DNA of 64,000 nt from Bacteroidota bacterium (GCA_030706605.1 JAUZOE010000001.1:248001-312000); one strand, 5' to 3'. Numbered from the stretch's first letter, positions 26,258 through 36,294 are shown. Notes: generated by a model from the letters alone, not told the origin. Made by a program: numbers and translations.

Positions 26258-28132
26258 ATGAAGCAAAAACTCGGCTTATTTTTAATTGTGAATCTCACAA
26301 TTTTATCTTTTACCTATGCTCAGCCCGATCGCTGGCAACAACGGGTAAAATATAAAATGGATGTGGATGTTGACGTAAATACTAATCTGATTTATGGAAC
26401 GGAGAATTTAGAATATAGCAATAACTCGCCAGACAAACTGGATCGGGTATTTTTTCATTTATACTGGAATGCCTTTCAGCCCGGCAGTGAGATGGATGTA
26501 AGAAGTCGTGAATTAGGCAAAATATTGATCAATGGCAGACCCGACTGGGACCCAAGAGTTAAAGACCGCATTTCCAAATTATCTCCTGCTGAAATTGGAT
26601 ATCAAAAAATAATTTCTTTAAAATTAAATGGGGTAGATCAGCCGATGAAATTGCATGGAACTATTTTAGAAGTAGATCTTACCAAACCTATTTTACCCAA
26701 TAGCAATGTAAATTTTGAAATTGCTTTTGAAGCCCAGGTTCCGGTTCAGATAAGAAGAAGCGGCCGCGACAATGCGCAGGGAGTGCGCTACAGCATGAGC
26801 CAGTGGTATCCCAAGATGTGTGAGTACGATTATGAAGGTTGGCACCCTACACCATATGTTGCCAGGGAGTTCTATGGCGTTTGGGGCGATTATGATGTTA
26901 CTATAAAAATTGATTCTTCTTATAAGTTGGGCGGTACCGGCGTTTTGGTAAATGCCAGTCAGGTAGGATGGGGGTATGACAAACCTGGAACTCCTTTAAA
27001 AAATATTGCTACACCAAAACGAACCTGGCATTTTGTTGGTAAAAATGTACATGATTTTGTGTGGGCTGCCGATCCTGATTATGAACATATTGTGAGAAAG
27101 CAAGATGATGTAGTATTAAATGTAATTTATAAAAAATCAGATTCGCTGCAGGCCAACTGGGAAACAGTTGCTGACGCTGCAGTTACCGTTCTTCCTTATA
27201 TGGAAAAACGCTTTGGAAAATATTCTTACCCACAATATTCTTTTATACAAGGTGGAGATGGAGGAATGGAATACCCAATGGCCACTTTGATATATGGGCC
27301 AGGTCTTGGCACTGTTTTTCATGAATGGATGCATAGTTGGTACCAGATGATGCTGGGCACCAATGAAAGCCTGTATCCATGGATGGATGAAGGTTTTACA
27401 AGCTGGGCAGAAGGCGAAGTAATGGCGTATTATGATAGCGTAATGAATATTCAGCCGGATGAAAGACAAAAAGCACTCCCTTTGAATCATGCCAGTGCTT
27501 ATAATAGTTATTATTCTTTACTGAAAAAAAGCCTGGAAGAACCGTTAACTACTCATTCTGATCATTATAATACCAACTATGCATACAGCATTAATGCTTA
27601 TTCCAGGGGAGAAATTTTTCTTGAGCAATTAGGCTATATCGTAAGTGATTCCGTAAGGGATAAAATTCTGTTGGAATATTATAAACTATGGCGATTTAAA
27701 CACCCTAATGCTGCTGACTTTATGAAAGTAGCACAAGATGTAAGTGGTATTCAACTTGACTGGTACAAAGAGTACTGGATAAATACTACAAAAACTATTG
27801 ATTATGGTATAGACAGCCTTTGGGAAGATAATGGAATTACTAAAATCAGGCTGAGAAGAATTGGTGAAATGCCCATGCCTGTTGACCTGGAACTTACCTT
27901 TAAGGACAGCACCAAAGAGTTGCATTATATACCTCTGGATTTAATGTTTAACAATAAGCCTCCTGAAAATAATGAACCAAGATTTATTCATAAAGAATGG
28001 AACTGGACCAACCCCACTTATGTGGTAGATTTTAATCATCCGCTTAATCAATTAATGCAGGTAGAAATTGACCCTACCAAAAGAATGGCTGACGTAAATC
28101 CTAAAAATAATATTTTAAAATTGAGCTGGTGA
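26258..28132 (+). CDS. M1-family zinc aminopeptidase, exported
   Basis: 624 aa from the ATG at 26258, which gives the signal peptide MKQKLGLFLIVNLTILSFTY ending AQ; the longer open frame upstream would bury it. The gluzincin motif is HEWMH (His near 360) with the third ligand Glu in DEGFTSW 18 residues after the second His. The exopeptidase substrate motif is GGMEYP (GxMEN-like, about 333-338). An N-terminal beta domain covers about 25-245. Relatives cleave N-terminal residues from peptides in the periplasm. TACATTTT lies about 12-15 bases upstream of the ATG and may be part of a short-leader promoter. Confidence 0.92.
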   Translation: MKQKLGLFLIVNLTILSFTYAQPDRWQQRVKYKMDVDVDVNTNLIYGTENLEYSNNSPDKLDRVFFHLYWNAFQPGSEMDVRSRELGKILINGRPDWDPRVKDRISKLSPAEIGYQKIISLKLNGVDQPMKLHGTILEVDLTKPILPNSNVNFEIAFEAQVPVQIRRSGRDNAQGVRYSMSQWYPKMCEYDYEGWHPTPYVAREFYGVWGDYDVTIKIDSSYKLGGTGVLVNASQVGWGYDKPGTPLKNIATPKRTWHFVGKNVHDFVWAADPDYEHIVRKQDDVVLNVIYKKSDSLQANWETVADAAVTVLPYMEKRFGKYSYPQYSFIQGGDGGMEYPMATLIYGPGLGTVFHEWMHSWYQMMLGTNESLYPWMDEGFTSWAEGEVMAYYDSVMNIQPDERQKALPLNHASAYNSYYSLLKKSLEEPLTTHSDHYNTNYAYSINAYSRGEIFLEQLGYIVSDSVRDKILLEYYKLWRFKHPNAADFMKVAQDVSGIQLDWYKEYWINTTKTIDYGIDSLWEDNGITKIRLRRIGEMPMPVDLELTFKDSTKELHYIPLDLMFNNKPPENNEPRFIHKEWNWTNPTYVVDFNHPLNQLMQVEIDPTKRMADVNPKNNILKLSW

Positions 28133-28294
28133 GCGGTAAATTAACGCTTGATAATTCAAAACTGGCAATTCCGAAAAAACTGAGCATTGTTGCTCACGGT
28201 CAATAATTAACCTTTGCATTCGCTCACTGCTAATAATATATACACAATAACTTTAAACCTCTAATTGACAAGTTTTGGGCAAATCATAGTCATT

Positions 28295-28921
28295 CTATTG
28301 GCAATTCAATATATATTTTTCTTTAAAAAAATCTTCTTCAAAAATTTTATTGATTTCCCAAATCTTTGGCCTGAGCATACTTTCAGAGATTTCTTTGGAT
28401 AAATCGCCGCCTTTAAGGCAAATAAGCCCCGTTAATTTTTTAGGTTGATCAATGGGTTTCTTTTTTAATAAAGGTTTACTCCAATGCCATAAATCTTTTA
28501 CAGGAGCAACGGCTCTTGAAACAATTACATCAAATTTCCTGTCATGTATATCTTCAGCTCTCGTATGTTGTACCGTTATATTTTTTAATTCAATTGCTGC
28601 GGCTACGGCTTCTACTACTTTCAATTTTTTATTGATGCTATCTGCCAAATAAAAATGTACATCCGGGAAAAATATGGCTAATGGAATTCCAGGAAAACCT
28701 CCCCCTGTGCCCAGGTCCATGACCTGGTATCCGCCTGGAAAATCAAACTGTGTAGCGATTGCTAAAGAATGTAAAACATGATGCTCATAAAAATGATCCA
28801 TATCTTTTCGTGAAATCACGTTTATTTTTTGATTCCATTCTTCATACAATTCTTTTAAAGCCGCATATTGCTGTAATTGCTTTTCAGTAAAATCTGTAAA
28901 ATATTTTGTGATAGTTTTCAT
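28295..28921 (-). CDS. rsmG: 16S rRNA (guanine-527 N7) methyltransferase
   Basis: 208 aa. The SAM-binding motif VMDLGTGGGFPGIPLAI (about 68-84) and the preceding EHHVLHSLAIA are diagnostic for RsmG (GidB). The adenine-binding region LADSINKKLKVVEAVAAAIE and VSRAVAPVKDLW in the middle also fit. It methylates G527 of 16S rRNA. It is followed on the plus side by a glycosyltransferase gene read in the same direction, 47 bases upstream of its start. The family assignment is firm. Confidence 0.95.
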   Translation of the reverse strand: MKTITKYFTDFTEKQLQQYAALKELYEEWNQKINVISRKDMDHFYEHHVLHSLAIATQFDFPGGYQVMDLGTGGGFPGIPLAIFFPDVHFYLADSINKKLKVVEAVAAAIELKNITVQHTRAEDIHDRKFDVIVSRAVAPVKDLWHWSKPLLKKKPIDQPKKLTGLICLKGGDLSKEISESMLRPKIWEINKIFEEDFFKEKYILNCQ

Positions 28922-28968
28922 GAAATGATACTTTAAAATTGACTGTCTTCAGTGAGATTTGAAAAGGC

Positions 28969-30102
28969 TTATTTCCAGTTCTTTTTGGGTTTTTTAAAGA
29001 GTGCAGAAGCAAAAAATAAATAATAGAAAAACATCCAGACATCAAAAAATATAAACCACGTGAAAAGGTCTTTTTCATCAAGTAATCTTGTTGCTTTAAA
29101 AAGTATAATTGCCTGAATTACAAAGCGCAATCCAAAAATGACCAATGCCCATCTCCAGTCAAAAAGAAATAAAGAAGTAATGAACAAGGGATAAAAAAGA
29201 AAAAGAGAAAACGCATAAAGGCTCAGTAAAAATTTATGTATTCCTTTATAGTATTTACTGGTTGTATAATGCCTTCTTTTTTGGCGGATCCACTGTTTCC
29301 AGGAAGTGACAGGTTCCGATAAAGTAAAAGCATCTTTATCAATTACAATTGCAGTATTCTTTTTCGTACTTGCTTTATTAATAAACAGGTCATCATCACC
29401 CCCGGGCAAATGGTTGTGGGCAGAAAATCCTTTGTGCCTGAAAAAAATTGTTTTTTTATAACATAAATTTCTTCCTACCCCCATATAGGCCATTCCGCTT
29501 TCAGCATAGGAAAGATATTGCAGTGCAGTATGGAAAGTTTCCCAACGCACCATTTTATTGAAAAATCCTTTTTTCTTATGAAGCGCACCATATCCTAATA
29601 CAATTTCGACTCCTTCATCAAAGCCTTCCTGCATTTTTTCAATCCAATATTCTGAAGCTGGTACACAATCAGCATCCGTAAGCAAAACGATTTCATATTT
29701 TGCCGTTTTAATCCCAATGCTCAATGGAAATTTTTTCCCTGGAATAAACCTGGCTTCTTGTTTTAATTCCACCAGTTGCAATTGCTTAAAAGTCCTCTGA
29801 TATTCTTCAAGAATGTATTTGCTCTCGTCAAAAGAATTATCATTTACCACAATGACCTCATGTGTAGTACGATATTTCTGCACTAATGAACCCGGGAGGT
29901 TTTTTACTAAATTAGCTGCTTCATCCCTGGAACAAATGATTACAGAGACAGGGTGTGTTTGCGATATTGTTTTTGCTTTTGTTTTAAAAAAAGCAAGCCT
30001 TACAAAAAAGAAAAGGTAATAAAATAGTTGTATAAAAGTAATTATACAAAAAACCCCAAAAATCAAATTTTCGGTTTGACCCAGCCATTCAGTTAGTTTC
30101 AT
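28969..30102 (-). CDS. Family 2 membrane glycosyltransferase
   Basis: 377 aa. An N-terminal hydrophobic helix (about 12-38), a GT2 catalytic domain (about 48-280) and two or three C-terminal membrane helices (about 290-370). The catalytic motifs are VIICSRDEAANL at the start of the fold, LTDADCVP (the DxD site, about 140), GGDDDLFI (about 237, the second acidic site) and QKRRHYTTSKYY (about 271, in the place of the Q..RW motif). Such proteins make or extend cell-surface or lipid-linked glycans; the sugar is unknown. Its promoter is at 30110-30140. Confidence 0.9.
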   Translation of the reverse strand: MKLTEWLGQTENLIFGVFCIITFIQLFYYLFFFVRLAFFKTKAKTISQTHPVSVIICSRDEAANLVKNLPGSLVQKYRTTHEVIVVNDNSFDESKYILEEYQRTFKQLQLVELKQEARFIPGKKFPLSIGIKTAKYEIVLLTDADCVPASEYWIEKMQEGFDEGVEIVLGYGALHKKKGFFNKMVRWETFHTALQYLSYAESGMAYMGVGRNLCYKKTIFFRHKGFSAHNHLPGGDDDLFINKASTKKNTAIVIDKDAFTLSEPVTSWKQWIRQKRRHYTTSKYYKGIHKFLLSLYAFSLFLFYPLFITSLFLFDWRWALVIFGLRFVIQAIILFKATRLLDEKDLFTWFIFFDVWMFFYYLFFASALFKKPKKNWK

Positions 30103-30109
30103 GTAAATG

Positions 30110-30140
30110 CAAACATATTTTACTTAAAGATAATTTCAAA
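30110..30140 (-). promoter_or_regulatory. Near-consensus promoter of the glycosyltransferase gene
   Basis: Minus strand: -7 box TATGTTTG at 30110-30117 and a TTTG element at 30137-30140, with 19 bases between. This is a full match to the Bacteroidota TTTG-N19-TAnnTTTG pattern. It ends 8 bases before the ATG at 30100-30102, so the leader is almost absent. Confidence 0.65.
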
Positions 30141-30391
30141 ATATCATCTTTTGTTAATCTATTTTGGGAGTCTCCCCTAATTATATATTTTGCATTTACC
30201 TGGCCATGAGATGAATAAATAATAAAAATATACTGTATTTCAATGTCATTTTTAAAAAGAAAAAAAACGAGCAATTATTGGGATCATTTTTACGTTAATC
30301 TATTCTCTATTGATATTAGGTAGGGTATTAAGATTATTAGTTTAATTTTTTATTATTAAATTTGATTCAATCCAATATAATATAAACGATA

Positions 30392-31231
30392 ATGAAGCGA
30401 CACAAAGAAAAAACTACTGTCCTTTTTGTTAGTAAAAATCAGCAGTCTGTAAAACCTATCCAGATTTCCAGCAAGATTATAGCAAATTGGAAAAAATACA
30501 CTTTAGCAATCGCCTTGTTTTTCATTTCCTTAATAGGCATAATTTCTTTCCTGGTTTCTAATGGCGTGAAACAGGACAAAATACAAGTAGCCCTTTTACA
30601 AAAAATAAAATCGATGCACGTTCTATTCTCTGAAGTAGATACTGCTGCAATAAGGGAAAAGTTTACAAAAATAGATCATCAATTATCAGGCATCAATAGC
30701 TTTTTAAAAGCAAGGGGTATAAAAACGATTTCTACAGACCCGCAGGGTGGTGAGGAAGATCATGATATTTTATCAACAGAAGAAATTGGTGATTTTTATG
30801 AAAATTATCTGGGGAAAATAGCATATAATATATCTTATACGCCTTTAGGGTATCCATACCACGGACGGATAACGTCAGGTTTCGGACATAGAGAAAATCC
30901 GTTTGGAGGCGCCAATGTTGAAACGCATACCGGGCTAGACATAAAAGGCCCCATCGGAGCACCTGTTAAAGCTATGGCAGAAGGTAAAGTAGAATTTGCA
31001 GGCAAAAATGGAGGTTTTGGCAATTGTATTAAATTAAAGCATGCAAACGGTTTTGAGACCCTTTATGGCCACCTTTCAAAAATATTAGTTAACGTAGGAC
31101 AAAAAGTTGATATAGGCCAGAAGATTGGGAATATTGGGTCTACAGGCCGGTCAACCGGACCGCATTTACACTATGAAGTTCACCGATATGGCAAAAAAAT
31201 AAATCCTGAATCCTTTTTAACGCTAAAATAA
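30392..31231 (+). CDS. Membrane-anchored M23-family peptidoglycan endopeptidase or regulator
   Basis: 279 aa. An N-terminal basic part and one membrane helix (about 34-55), a short coiled region, then the M23 (LytM) domain (about 150-279). The Zn-binding motifs HTGLDI (His/Asp, about 184-189) and HLHYEVH (about 262-268) are complete. The linking strands KAMAEGKVEFAGKNGGFGN and GNIGSTGRSTGPHLHY are typical. It cuts or remodels cross-linked peptide stems in the periplasm. It is followed after 2 bases by a bactofilin gene, an arrangement seen in many bacteria where bactofilin positions an M23 enzyme. Confidence 0.92.
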   Translation: MKRHKEKTTVLFVSKNQQSVKPIQISSKIIANWKKYTLAIALFFISLIGIISFLVSNGVKQDKIQVALLQKIKSMHVLFSEVDTAAIREKFTKIDHQLSGINSFLKARGIKTISTDPQGGEEDHDILSTEEIGDFYENYLGKIAYNISYTPLGYPYHGRITSGFGHRENPFGGANVETHTGLDIKGPIGAPVKAMAEGKVEFAGKNGGFGNCIKLKHANGFETLYGHLSKILVNVGQKVDIGQKIGNIGSTGRSTGPHLHYEVHRYGKKINPESFLTLK

Positions 31232-31233
31232 TT

Positions 31234-31626
31234 ATGTTTAAAAAAAATAATAAACAACAGCCATTAGAAATCAATCAACAGGAAATTTCAACCATCATAG
31301 GAGAAGGCTATACTTTTACAGGCAAGTTAGATGGGGTATCTGTCATAAGAATCGAAGGTAAAATCATCGGAAATGTCAATGTTGAAGGAGGGGTTGTTCT
31401 GGGAGAAAAGGGTATTATTGAAGGTGATATTATTACAAAATCTGCCATTATTTTCGGGACCGTCCATGGCAATGTAAAAACTTCACAAATTGAAATTAAA
31501 AAGACCGGTTATGTAAACGGTGAAATAACCACAGATACCCTGGAAATAGAATTAGGCGCAAAATATAATGGCAAATTAAATATGCTGAAACAGGAAGTAG
31601 AAACATTAGAAGAAATAGCCTCATAA
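31234..31626 (+). CDS. Bactofilin (polymer-forming cytoskeletal protein)
   Basis: 130 aa. The central domain (about 20-120) shows the repeating beta-helix pattern of bactofilins, [39 protein letters not shown], then [20 protein letters not shown]. The N-terminal tail is basic and polar, as usual for the membrane-contact region. Bactofilins polymerise without nucleotide and act as scaffolds for cell-wall enzymes. Here the scaffold is encoded 2 bases after an M23 peptidase gene, so the two very probably work together in local wall remodelling. Confidence 0.93.
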   Translation: MFKKNNKQQPLEINQQEISTIIGEGYTFTGKLDGVSVIRIEGKIIGNVNVEGGVVLGEKGIIEGDIITKSAIIFGTVHGNVKTSQIEIKKTGYVNGEITTDTLEIELGAKYNGKLNMLKQEVETLEEIAS

Positions 31627-31718
31627 ATTTTATATAAACTCTAAAGTCAAAGAATTCTCTTCTTTTGATGTCCCAATATTTTCTCATTCCTTTAGATTAT
31701 TAGCAAATCTCATTCAAC

Positions 31719-31726
31719 TATCTTTG
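31719..31726 (+). promoter_or_regulatory. -7 promoter box of ribBA
   Basis: TATCTTTG is an exact match to TAnnTTTG, 18 bases before the ribBA ATG at 31745. The upstream element is poor (TTA at 19-base distance). The gap between the bactofilin stop (31626) and this box is only about 90 bases and I see no FMN riboswitch in it. Confidence 0.5.
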
Positions 31727-31744
31727 CAAGATAATTTACACAAC

Positions 31745-32947
31745 ATGTTAGATACTATAGAAGCTGCAATCGCTGATATTAAAATTGGGAAGTTAGTAAT
31801 TGTTGTTGATGATGATGCACGTGAGAACGAAGGTGACTTTATTACTTCTGCAAAAAACGTTACTCCAGAAATTATTAATTTTATGAGTACGCATGGGCGT
31901 GGATTGATATGTATGCCTATATCTGAAAAACGATGTGATGAACTCCAACTGGATTTAATGGTTAATAAGAATACTGCAATCCATGCCACCCCTTTTACTG
32001 TTAGCGTAGATTTGCTTGGACATGGTTGCACTACCGGAATCTCAGCTCATGACCGGGCTAAGACGGTTCAGGCAATCCTTAATCCAAATACCAACCCCGA
32101 TGATTTAGGCCGTCCAGGTCATATTTTTCCTCTGCGTGCAAAAAATGGAGGAGTTTTAAGAAGGGCAGGTCATACTGAAGCAACCATAGACCTGGCTAAA
32201 CTCGCAGGGCATGGTGAAGCTGGAATACTGGTTGAAATCATGAACGAGGATGGGAGTATGGCAAGGCTTCCTGAATTGCGCAAAATTGCCGACAAACATG
32301 ATTTTAAATTGGTTTCTATAAAAGATCTTATTGCTTACCGGCTAAAGATGGAAACATTAATCAAGGAAGAAGTAAGGGTAAAAATGCCTACAAAATATGG
32401 AGAGTTTGAGTTGATAACGTTTTCACAACTTAATACCGGCGAGGTACATATGGCGCTTAAAAAAGGCGACTGGAAAAAAGATGAACCGGTATTGGTTAGG
32501 GTACACTCCAGTTGCATGACAGGTGATATATTAGGTTCACTTCGTTGTGATTGTGGAGACCAGTTACATGCGGCGATGAAAATGGTGGAAGCCGAGGGAA
32601 AAGGGCTGGTTTTATATATGAACCAGGAAGGACGGGGAATTGGATTGCTAAATAAATTAAAAGCTTATAAATTACAGGAACAAGGTAGAGATACCGTAGA
32701 AGCCAACTTGGAATTAGGTTTTTCAATGGATGAAAGAGACTACGGTGTAGGAGCCCAGATATTGAGAGCCCTTAACATTTCTAAAATAAAACTCATCAGT
32801 AACAACCCTAAAAAAAGAGCTGGCCTCCTTGGGTACGGATTAGAAATCGTAGATACAGTTCCTATTGAAATAGTTCCCAATAAACACAACGAGAAATACC
32901 TAAAAACAAAAAGAGACAAAATGGGCCATAATATATTGGCCAAATGA
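31745..32947 (+). CDS. ribBA: Bifunctional 3,4-dihydroxy-2-butanone-4-phosphate synthase / GTP cyclohydrolase II
   Basis: 400 aa from the ATG at 31745; a TTG at 31724 in the same frame is less likely because it overlaps the promoter box. The RibB half (about 1-200) has [31 protein letters not shown] and [13 protein letters not shown]. The RibA half (about 205-400) has the zinc cysteines in [16 protein letters not shown] (C-x10-C-x-C), the [11 protein letters not shown] loop and RDTVEAN. Together the halves make the two starting compounds of riboflavin synthesis from ribulose-5-phosphate and GTP. Both active sites look intact. The other rib genes are not in the window. Confidence 0.96.
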   Translation: MLDTIEAAIADIKIGKLVIVVDDDARENEGDFITSAKNVTPEIINFMSTHGRGLICMPISEKRCDELQLDLMVNKNTAIHATPFTVSVDLLGHGCTTGISAHDRAKTVQAILNPNTNPDDLGRPGHIFPLRAKNGGVLRRAGHTEATIDLAKLAGHGEAGILVEIMNEDGSMARLPELRKIADKHDFKLVSIKDLIAYRLKMETLIKEEVRVKMPTKYGEFELITFSQLNTGEVHMALKKGDWKKDEPVLVRVHSSCMTGDILGSLRCDCGDQLHAAMKMVEAEGKGLVLYMNQEGRGIGLLNKLKAYKLQEQGRDTVEANLELGFSMDERDYGVGAQILRALNISKIKLISNNPKKRAGLLGYGLEIVDTVPIEIVPNKHNEKYLKTKRDKMGHNILAK

Positions 32948-33122
32948 TTTTAAAAAATTCACAAGCACCAATTTGAAATACCACTCCCCCTATTTCAAAA
33001 TATAATTTCTAAAATAATCTGGCAAGAACACGCTTTAAAAAATTGGAAGTAGAGTCGAACTGATATTGATTATTTTCATGATTAACTCACCACTTTACTA
33101 CTAATTACCAGTTTGGATTTTC

Positions 33123-33455
33123 TCATTTTTTTATCCAGTAAAATGTTTTACTCATAATCCCTTTTCTGGCAATTAATTTAAGTTTACCTGTTTCTAAAAA
33201 TGCTTCGCAATTTGCAGATTTATTTTCCTTTGGATTTTGCAGTATCCCTTTCCAATTGCTACCATCAAAAGCAAGGCCTTTTAAAATAATCATATCTGTA
33301 CCTTCTATTTTACCTACAAAATTCTTTCCCTCACTGGTGATGACAACTATTTTCCCTTTGGCAGTTTTCCAACTGCCGGAAAAATTATCCGTAGCCTTTT
33401 GAGCAAATGCTGTAACAGTAAAAATTAAAAGAAAAAATATTAAAATCAATTTCAT
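33123..33455 (-). CDS. Small exported DUF2147-like protein
   Basis: 110 aa with a signal peptide (MKLILIFFLLIFTVTAFAQ). The mature domain starts FSGSWKTAKGKIVVITSEGK and continues with GLAFDGSNWKGILQNPKENK, ending in KTFYWIKK. This is the pattern of short DUF2147-type periplasmic beta proteins (W.......GGxI.V....F.G). Their function is unknown. It stands alone between convergent ribBA and the MFS gene 69 bases upstream. Confidence 0.7.
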   Translation of the reverse strand: MKLILIFFLLIFTVTAFAQKATDNFSGSWKTAKGKIVVITSEGKNFVGKIEGTDMIILKGLAFDGSNWKGILQNPKENKSANCEAFLETGKLKLIARKGIMSKTFYWIKK

Positions 33456-33524
33456 TTATCGAATATTTATTACAAATATACTGAAGCGTCTTTCAGAAAA
33501 AATAAAGAAAAAAAATCAGTTAAT

Positions 33525-34742
33525 TCAATTTGCTTTTATTCTCTTTCTGCTGCCTTCTATATTGGGCAAAAAACCTGTCAAAACACCTATTAACGGAAGA
33601 AAAGAACAAAGATAAAATACATGAAGAATACTGGTTTTATCAGTTAGATTTCCTAACAAGGCTGAGCCTATACCTCCCATACCAAAAGCAAAGCCAAAAA
33701 ACAAACCTGCTACCAGACCTACTTTCCCTGGAATTAATTCCTGTGCATAAACCAATATTGCAGAAAAAGCAGAAGAAAGAATTATCCCGATTGGGACAAT
33801 TAAAATACCAGTCCAAAAAAGATTAGCATAAGGCAATACCAATGCAAAAGGGGCAGTACCTAAAATAGAAAACCAGATCACATATTTACGTCCAAACCTG
33901 TCCCCTATCGGACCGCCTATTAAAGTACCGGCTGCTATTGAAAAAAGGAATACAAATAAAAAAACCTGTGAATTTTGTATAGAAACATGAAATTTATTGA
34001 TAAGATAAAAAGTAAAATAACTCGTAAAACTGGCCATATAAAAATATTTTGAAAAAATCAATACCAATAAGATACCGACAGAAAAAGCAACTTTACGTTT
34101 TGAAAAGGTATTGGTAAATCCCACGCTTTTTTGTTTTGCTTTAATTTTCCCTACATGCTTTTTGTACCAATTACCCACTTTAGTTAATATAAAAATAGCA
34201 ACAAGTGCAATCAGCGAAAACCAAATAATACTAAACTGCCCTTGAGGCACAATAATCCACGCCGCAAGCAACGGCCCGATAGAACTGCCCACATTACCTC
34301 CCAATTGAAAAATAGACTGTGCCAATCCCGGCTGTACACCTGCAGCGGCATGTGCCATTTTTGAAGATTCCGGATGGAAAACAGATGATCCGATACCAAC
34401 CATTGCTACAGAAAGTAAAATAAAGTGAAAGCTATTAGAAACAGATAAAATTACCAGACCTGCCAGCGTAAAACTCATGCCTACTGCCAATGAATATGGT
34501 TGTGTTTTTTTATCAGTATACATACCCACAAAAGGCTGTAGAATGGAAGCTACTAATTGAAAGGTAAGGGTAATCAATCCTATCTGCGAAAAAGATAAAT
34601 GGTAATTATTTTTTATAATGGGGTAAATAGCAGGGATTAAAGATTGTATCGTATCATTTAGCAAATGCGAAAAACTTATCGCAAATAATATGGGGTAAAC
34701 AGTCTTTTCAATCCTGTTTTCTATAGTTATAGAATTGTTCAT
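33525..34742 (-). CDS. MFS efflux transporter, fosmidomycin-resistance-like
   Basis: 405 aa from the ATG at 34740-34742; a TTG in the same frame seven codons upstream is less convincing. Twelve hydrophobic segments are visible. The N-terminal SFSHLLNDTIQSLIPAIYPI block is typical of the Fsr subfamily of the major facilitator superfamily. Motif A-like FVGMYTDKKTQP lies between helices 2 and 3, with a second copy GGPIGDRFGRKYVIW between helices 8 and 9. Members pump out small antibiotics or metabolites; the real substrate is unknown. The -7 box TACATTTG is at 34761-34768. Confidence 0.88.
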   Translation of the reverse strand: MNNSITIENRIEKTVYPILFAISFSHLLNDTIQSLIPAIYPIIKNNYHLSFSQIGLITLTFQLVASILQPFVGMYTDKKTQPYSLAVGMSFTLAGLVILSVSNSFHFILLSVAMVGIGSSVFHPESSKMAHAAAGVQPGLAQSIFQLGGNVGSSIGPLLAAWIIVPQGQFSIIWFSLIALVAIFILTKVGNWYKKHVGKIKAKQKSVGFTNTFSKRKVAFSVGILLVLIFSKYFYMASFTSYFTFYLINKFHVSIQNSQVFLFVFLFSIAAGTLIGGPIGDRFGRKYVIWFSILGTAPFALVLPYANLFWTGILIVPIGIILSSAFSAILVYAQELIPGKVGLVAGLFFGFAFGMGGIGSALLGNLTDKTSILHVFYLCSFLPLIGVLTGFLPNIEGSRKRIKAN

Positions 34743-35071
34743 TTTTAAATTTACAGGAAGCAAATGTAAGTATCAGGTGAATAAAAATAAACAGCAACAA
34801 TTCTTTTAATAAAAGAATTATTAGTTAACTCATTTTTGAATTCTTTACCAAAATGAGAGCATTCTTTCTTCTTCAGTTATCACTTAAAAAAAGGTTAACA
34901 AAAATTACAATAAATCTACCTTTATCTATATCTGGCAATCATCCTCCAGTAAAATTCCTCATTTTCTATCTTTGCCTTAGCCAGATTTAACAATAGGACT
35001 TATTATTAAGAACGTTTGTTTTGTAAATTGCAATTTCTGAGGAGGTTTTGTTAACCATTAATTAATTACAA
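34743..35071. other. Divergent promoter gap between the MFS and VWA genes
   Basis: Intergenic space of 329 bases between divergent genes. It contains TACATTTG on the minus strand at 34761-34768 (19 bases before the MFS start) and TATCTTTG on the plus strand at 34967-34974 (about 98 bases before the VWA start). Both are exact TAnnTTTG boxes, but I see no good upstream TTTG partner for either. The remainder is AT-rich with no gene or repeat. Confidence 0.45.
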
Positions 35072-36169
35072 ATGCGTGCCCATCATTTTTCAAAATTCGA
35101 TCCCAACGAAAATAATAAATCAACTTTCGAAAAACTGCTGGACATTTTTATGCAATTACTTACTTATACAAGTGGTGATGTGAGAGAAGGGTTGAGTTGG
35201 CTTACAGAACTTGATAAAGAATATGAACTTACCAATAGTGAATACGGAATTGGAGATTTTATAGAAGACTTAGTTTCCAAAGGCTACATAGATGAAAATA
35301 GGCAGAAGGGGGAAATTAAAATAACACCTAAAACTGAGCAGGGAATCAGGAAACGGAGTCTGGAAGAAATTTTTGGCAAATTAAAAAAATCCAAACAGGG
35401 AAATCATAATACATTCAAGCCCGGCAATGGAGACGAAATTAATCCAGAGACAAGACCTTTTCAATTTGGTGATACACTTGAGCAAATAGATTTTACTGAA
35501 TCAATCCGTAATGCACAGATCAATCATGGAGTAGAAAGTTTTATAATGCGCGAAGACGATCTGGAAATAAGAGAAACAGACTTCAAAACCCAAACTTCAA
35601 CAGTGCTGATGATAGACATATCACACAGCATGATTTTATATGGAGAAGACAGAATCACGCCGGCCAAAAAAGTAGCCATGGCTTTAAGCGAATTAATAAC
35701 CACAAAATATCCTAAAGACACCATTGATATTGTAGTTTTCGGAAATGACGCCTGGACGGTGGAAATTAAAGACCTTCCATATTTACAAGTAGGGCCTTAC
35801 CATACTAATACAGTTGCCGGACTCGAACTTGCCATGGATATCCTGAGAAGGAGAAAAAATCCGAACAAACAAATTTTCATGATTACAGATGGGAAACCTA
35901 CCTGCTTAAAAGTTGGAAAACGTTATTATAAAAACAGTTTTGGAGTGGACAGAAGAATTTTGAATCGCTGTATGAACCTTGCCGCTCAATGCAAAAAATT
36001 AAAAATTCCTATCACTACTTTTATGATCGCAAGCGATCCATATCTTCAAAAATTTGTAACAGAATTCACTGAAACTAACAATGGGAAAGCCTTCTTTGCC
36101 TCACTTGACAAATTGGGCGCCTTTATTTTTAAAGACTTTGAAAGCGGAAAGAGGAAAACGGTTTACTAA
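35072..36169 (+). CDS. VWA-domain protein, partner of a MoxR AAA+ ATPase
   Basis: 365 aa. The first 165 residues are helical and charged. The von Willebrand A domain (about 170-350) has the metal site DISHS (MIDISHSM, about 177-183), then Thr- and Asp-containing loops with MITDGKPT near 265. It has no signal peptide or membrane helix, so it is cytoplasmic. It is followed after 125 bases by a gene for a MoxR-like ATPase. MoxR/VWA pairs are known to act as chaperone-like machines that insert metals or remodel complexes. The client here is unknown. Confidence 0.88.
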   Translation: MRAHHFSKFDPNENNKSTFEKLLDIFMQLLTYTSGDVREGLSWLTELDKEYELTNSEYGIGDFIEDLVSKGYIDENRQKGEIKITPKTEQGIRKRSLEEIFGKLKKSKQGNHNTFKPGNGDEINPETRPFQFGDTLEQIDFTESIRNAQINHGVESFIMREDDLEIRETDFKTQTSTVLMIDISHSMILYGEDRITPAKKVAMALSELITTKYPKDTIDIVVFGNDAWTVEIKDLPYLQVGPYHTNTVAGLELAMDILRRRKNPNKQIFMITDGKPTCLKVGKRYYKNSFGVDRRILNRCMNLAAQCKKLKIPITTFMIASDPYLQKFVTEFTETNNGKAFFASLDKLGAFIFKDFESGKRKTVY

Positions 36170-36220
36170 CCATATTAAAAAATAAAGGGATCAATTTTCC
36201 ATTTTAATTAAATAAAAAAA

Positions 36221-36228
36221 TAGATTTG
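36221..36228 (+). promoter_or_regulatory. -7 promoter box of the MoxR gene
   Basis: TAGATTTG matches TAnnTTTG exactly and lies about 67 bases before the ATG at 36295. An upstream TTG element is not evident. If used, it would allow the ATPase gene to be transcribed apart from the VWA gene. Confidence 0.4.
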
Positions 36229-36294
36229 TTATCTTACAAAAGTTGATTCAGCAGACATTTTAAGAGTTAAAACAGAAAAACAAGAGAAATAAAA

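Noticed and set aside
28181-28196. Inverted repeat TGAGCA-TTGT-TGCTCA after the M1 peptidase gene
   Set aside because: The stem is only six bases and no T run follows, so it is not a convincing terminator.
30121-30391. Small open frames in the gap before the M23 peptidase
   Set aside because: They are AT-rich, have no family features and overlap the divergent promoter region.
31627-31744. Possible FMN riboswitch upstream of ribBA
   Set aside because: The gap is too short and lacks the conserved FMN element; a plain TAnnTTTG promoter explains it.
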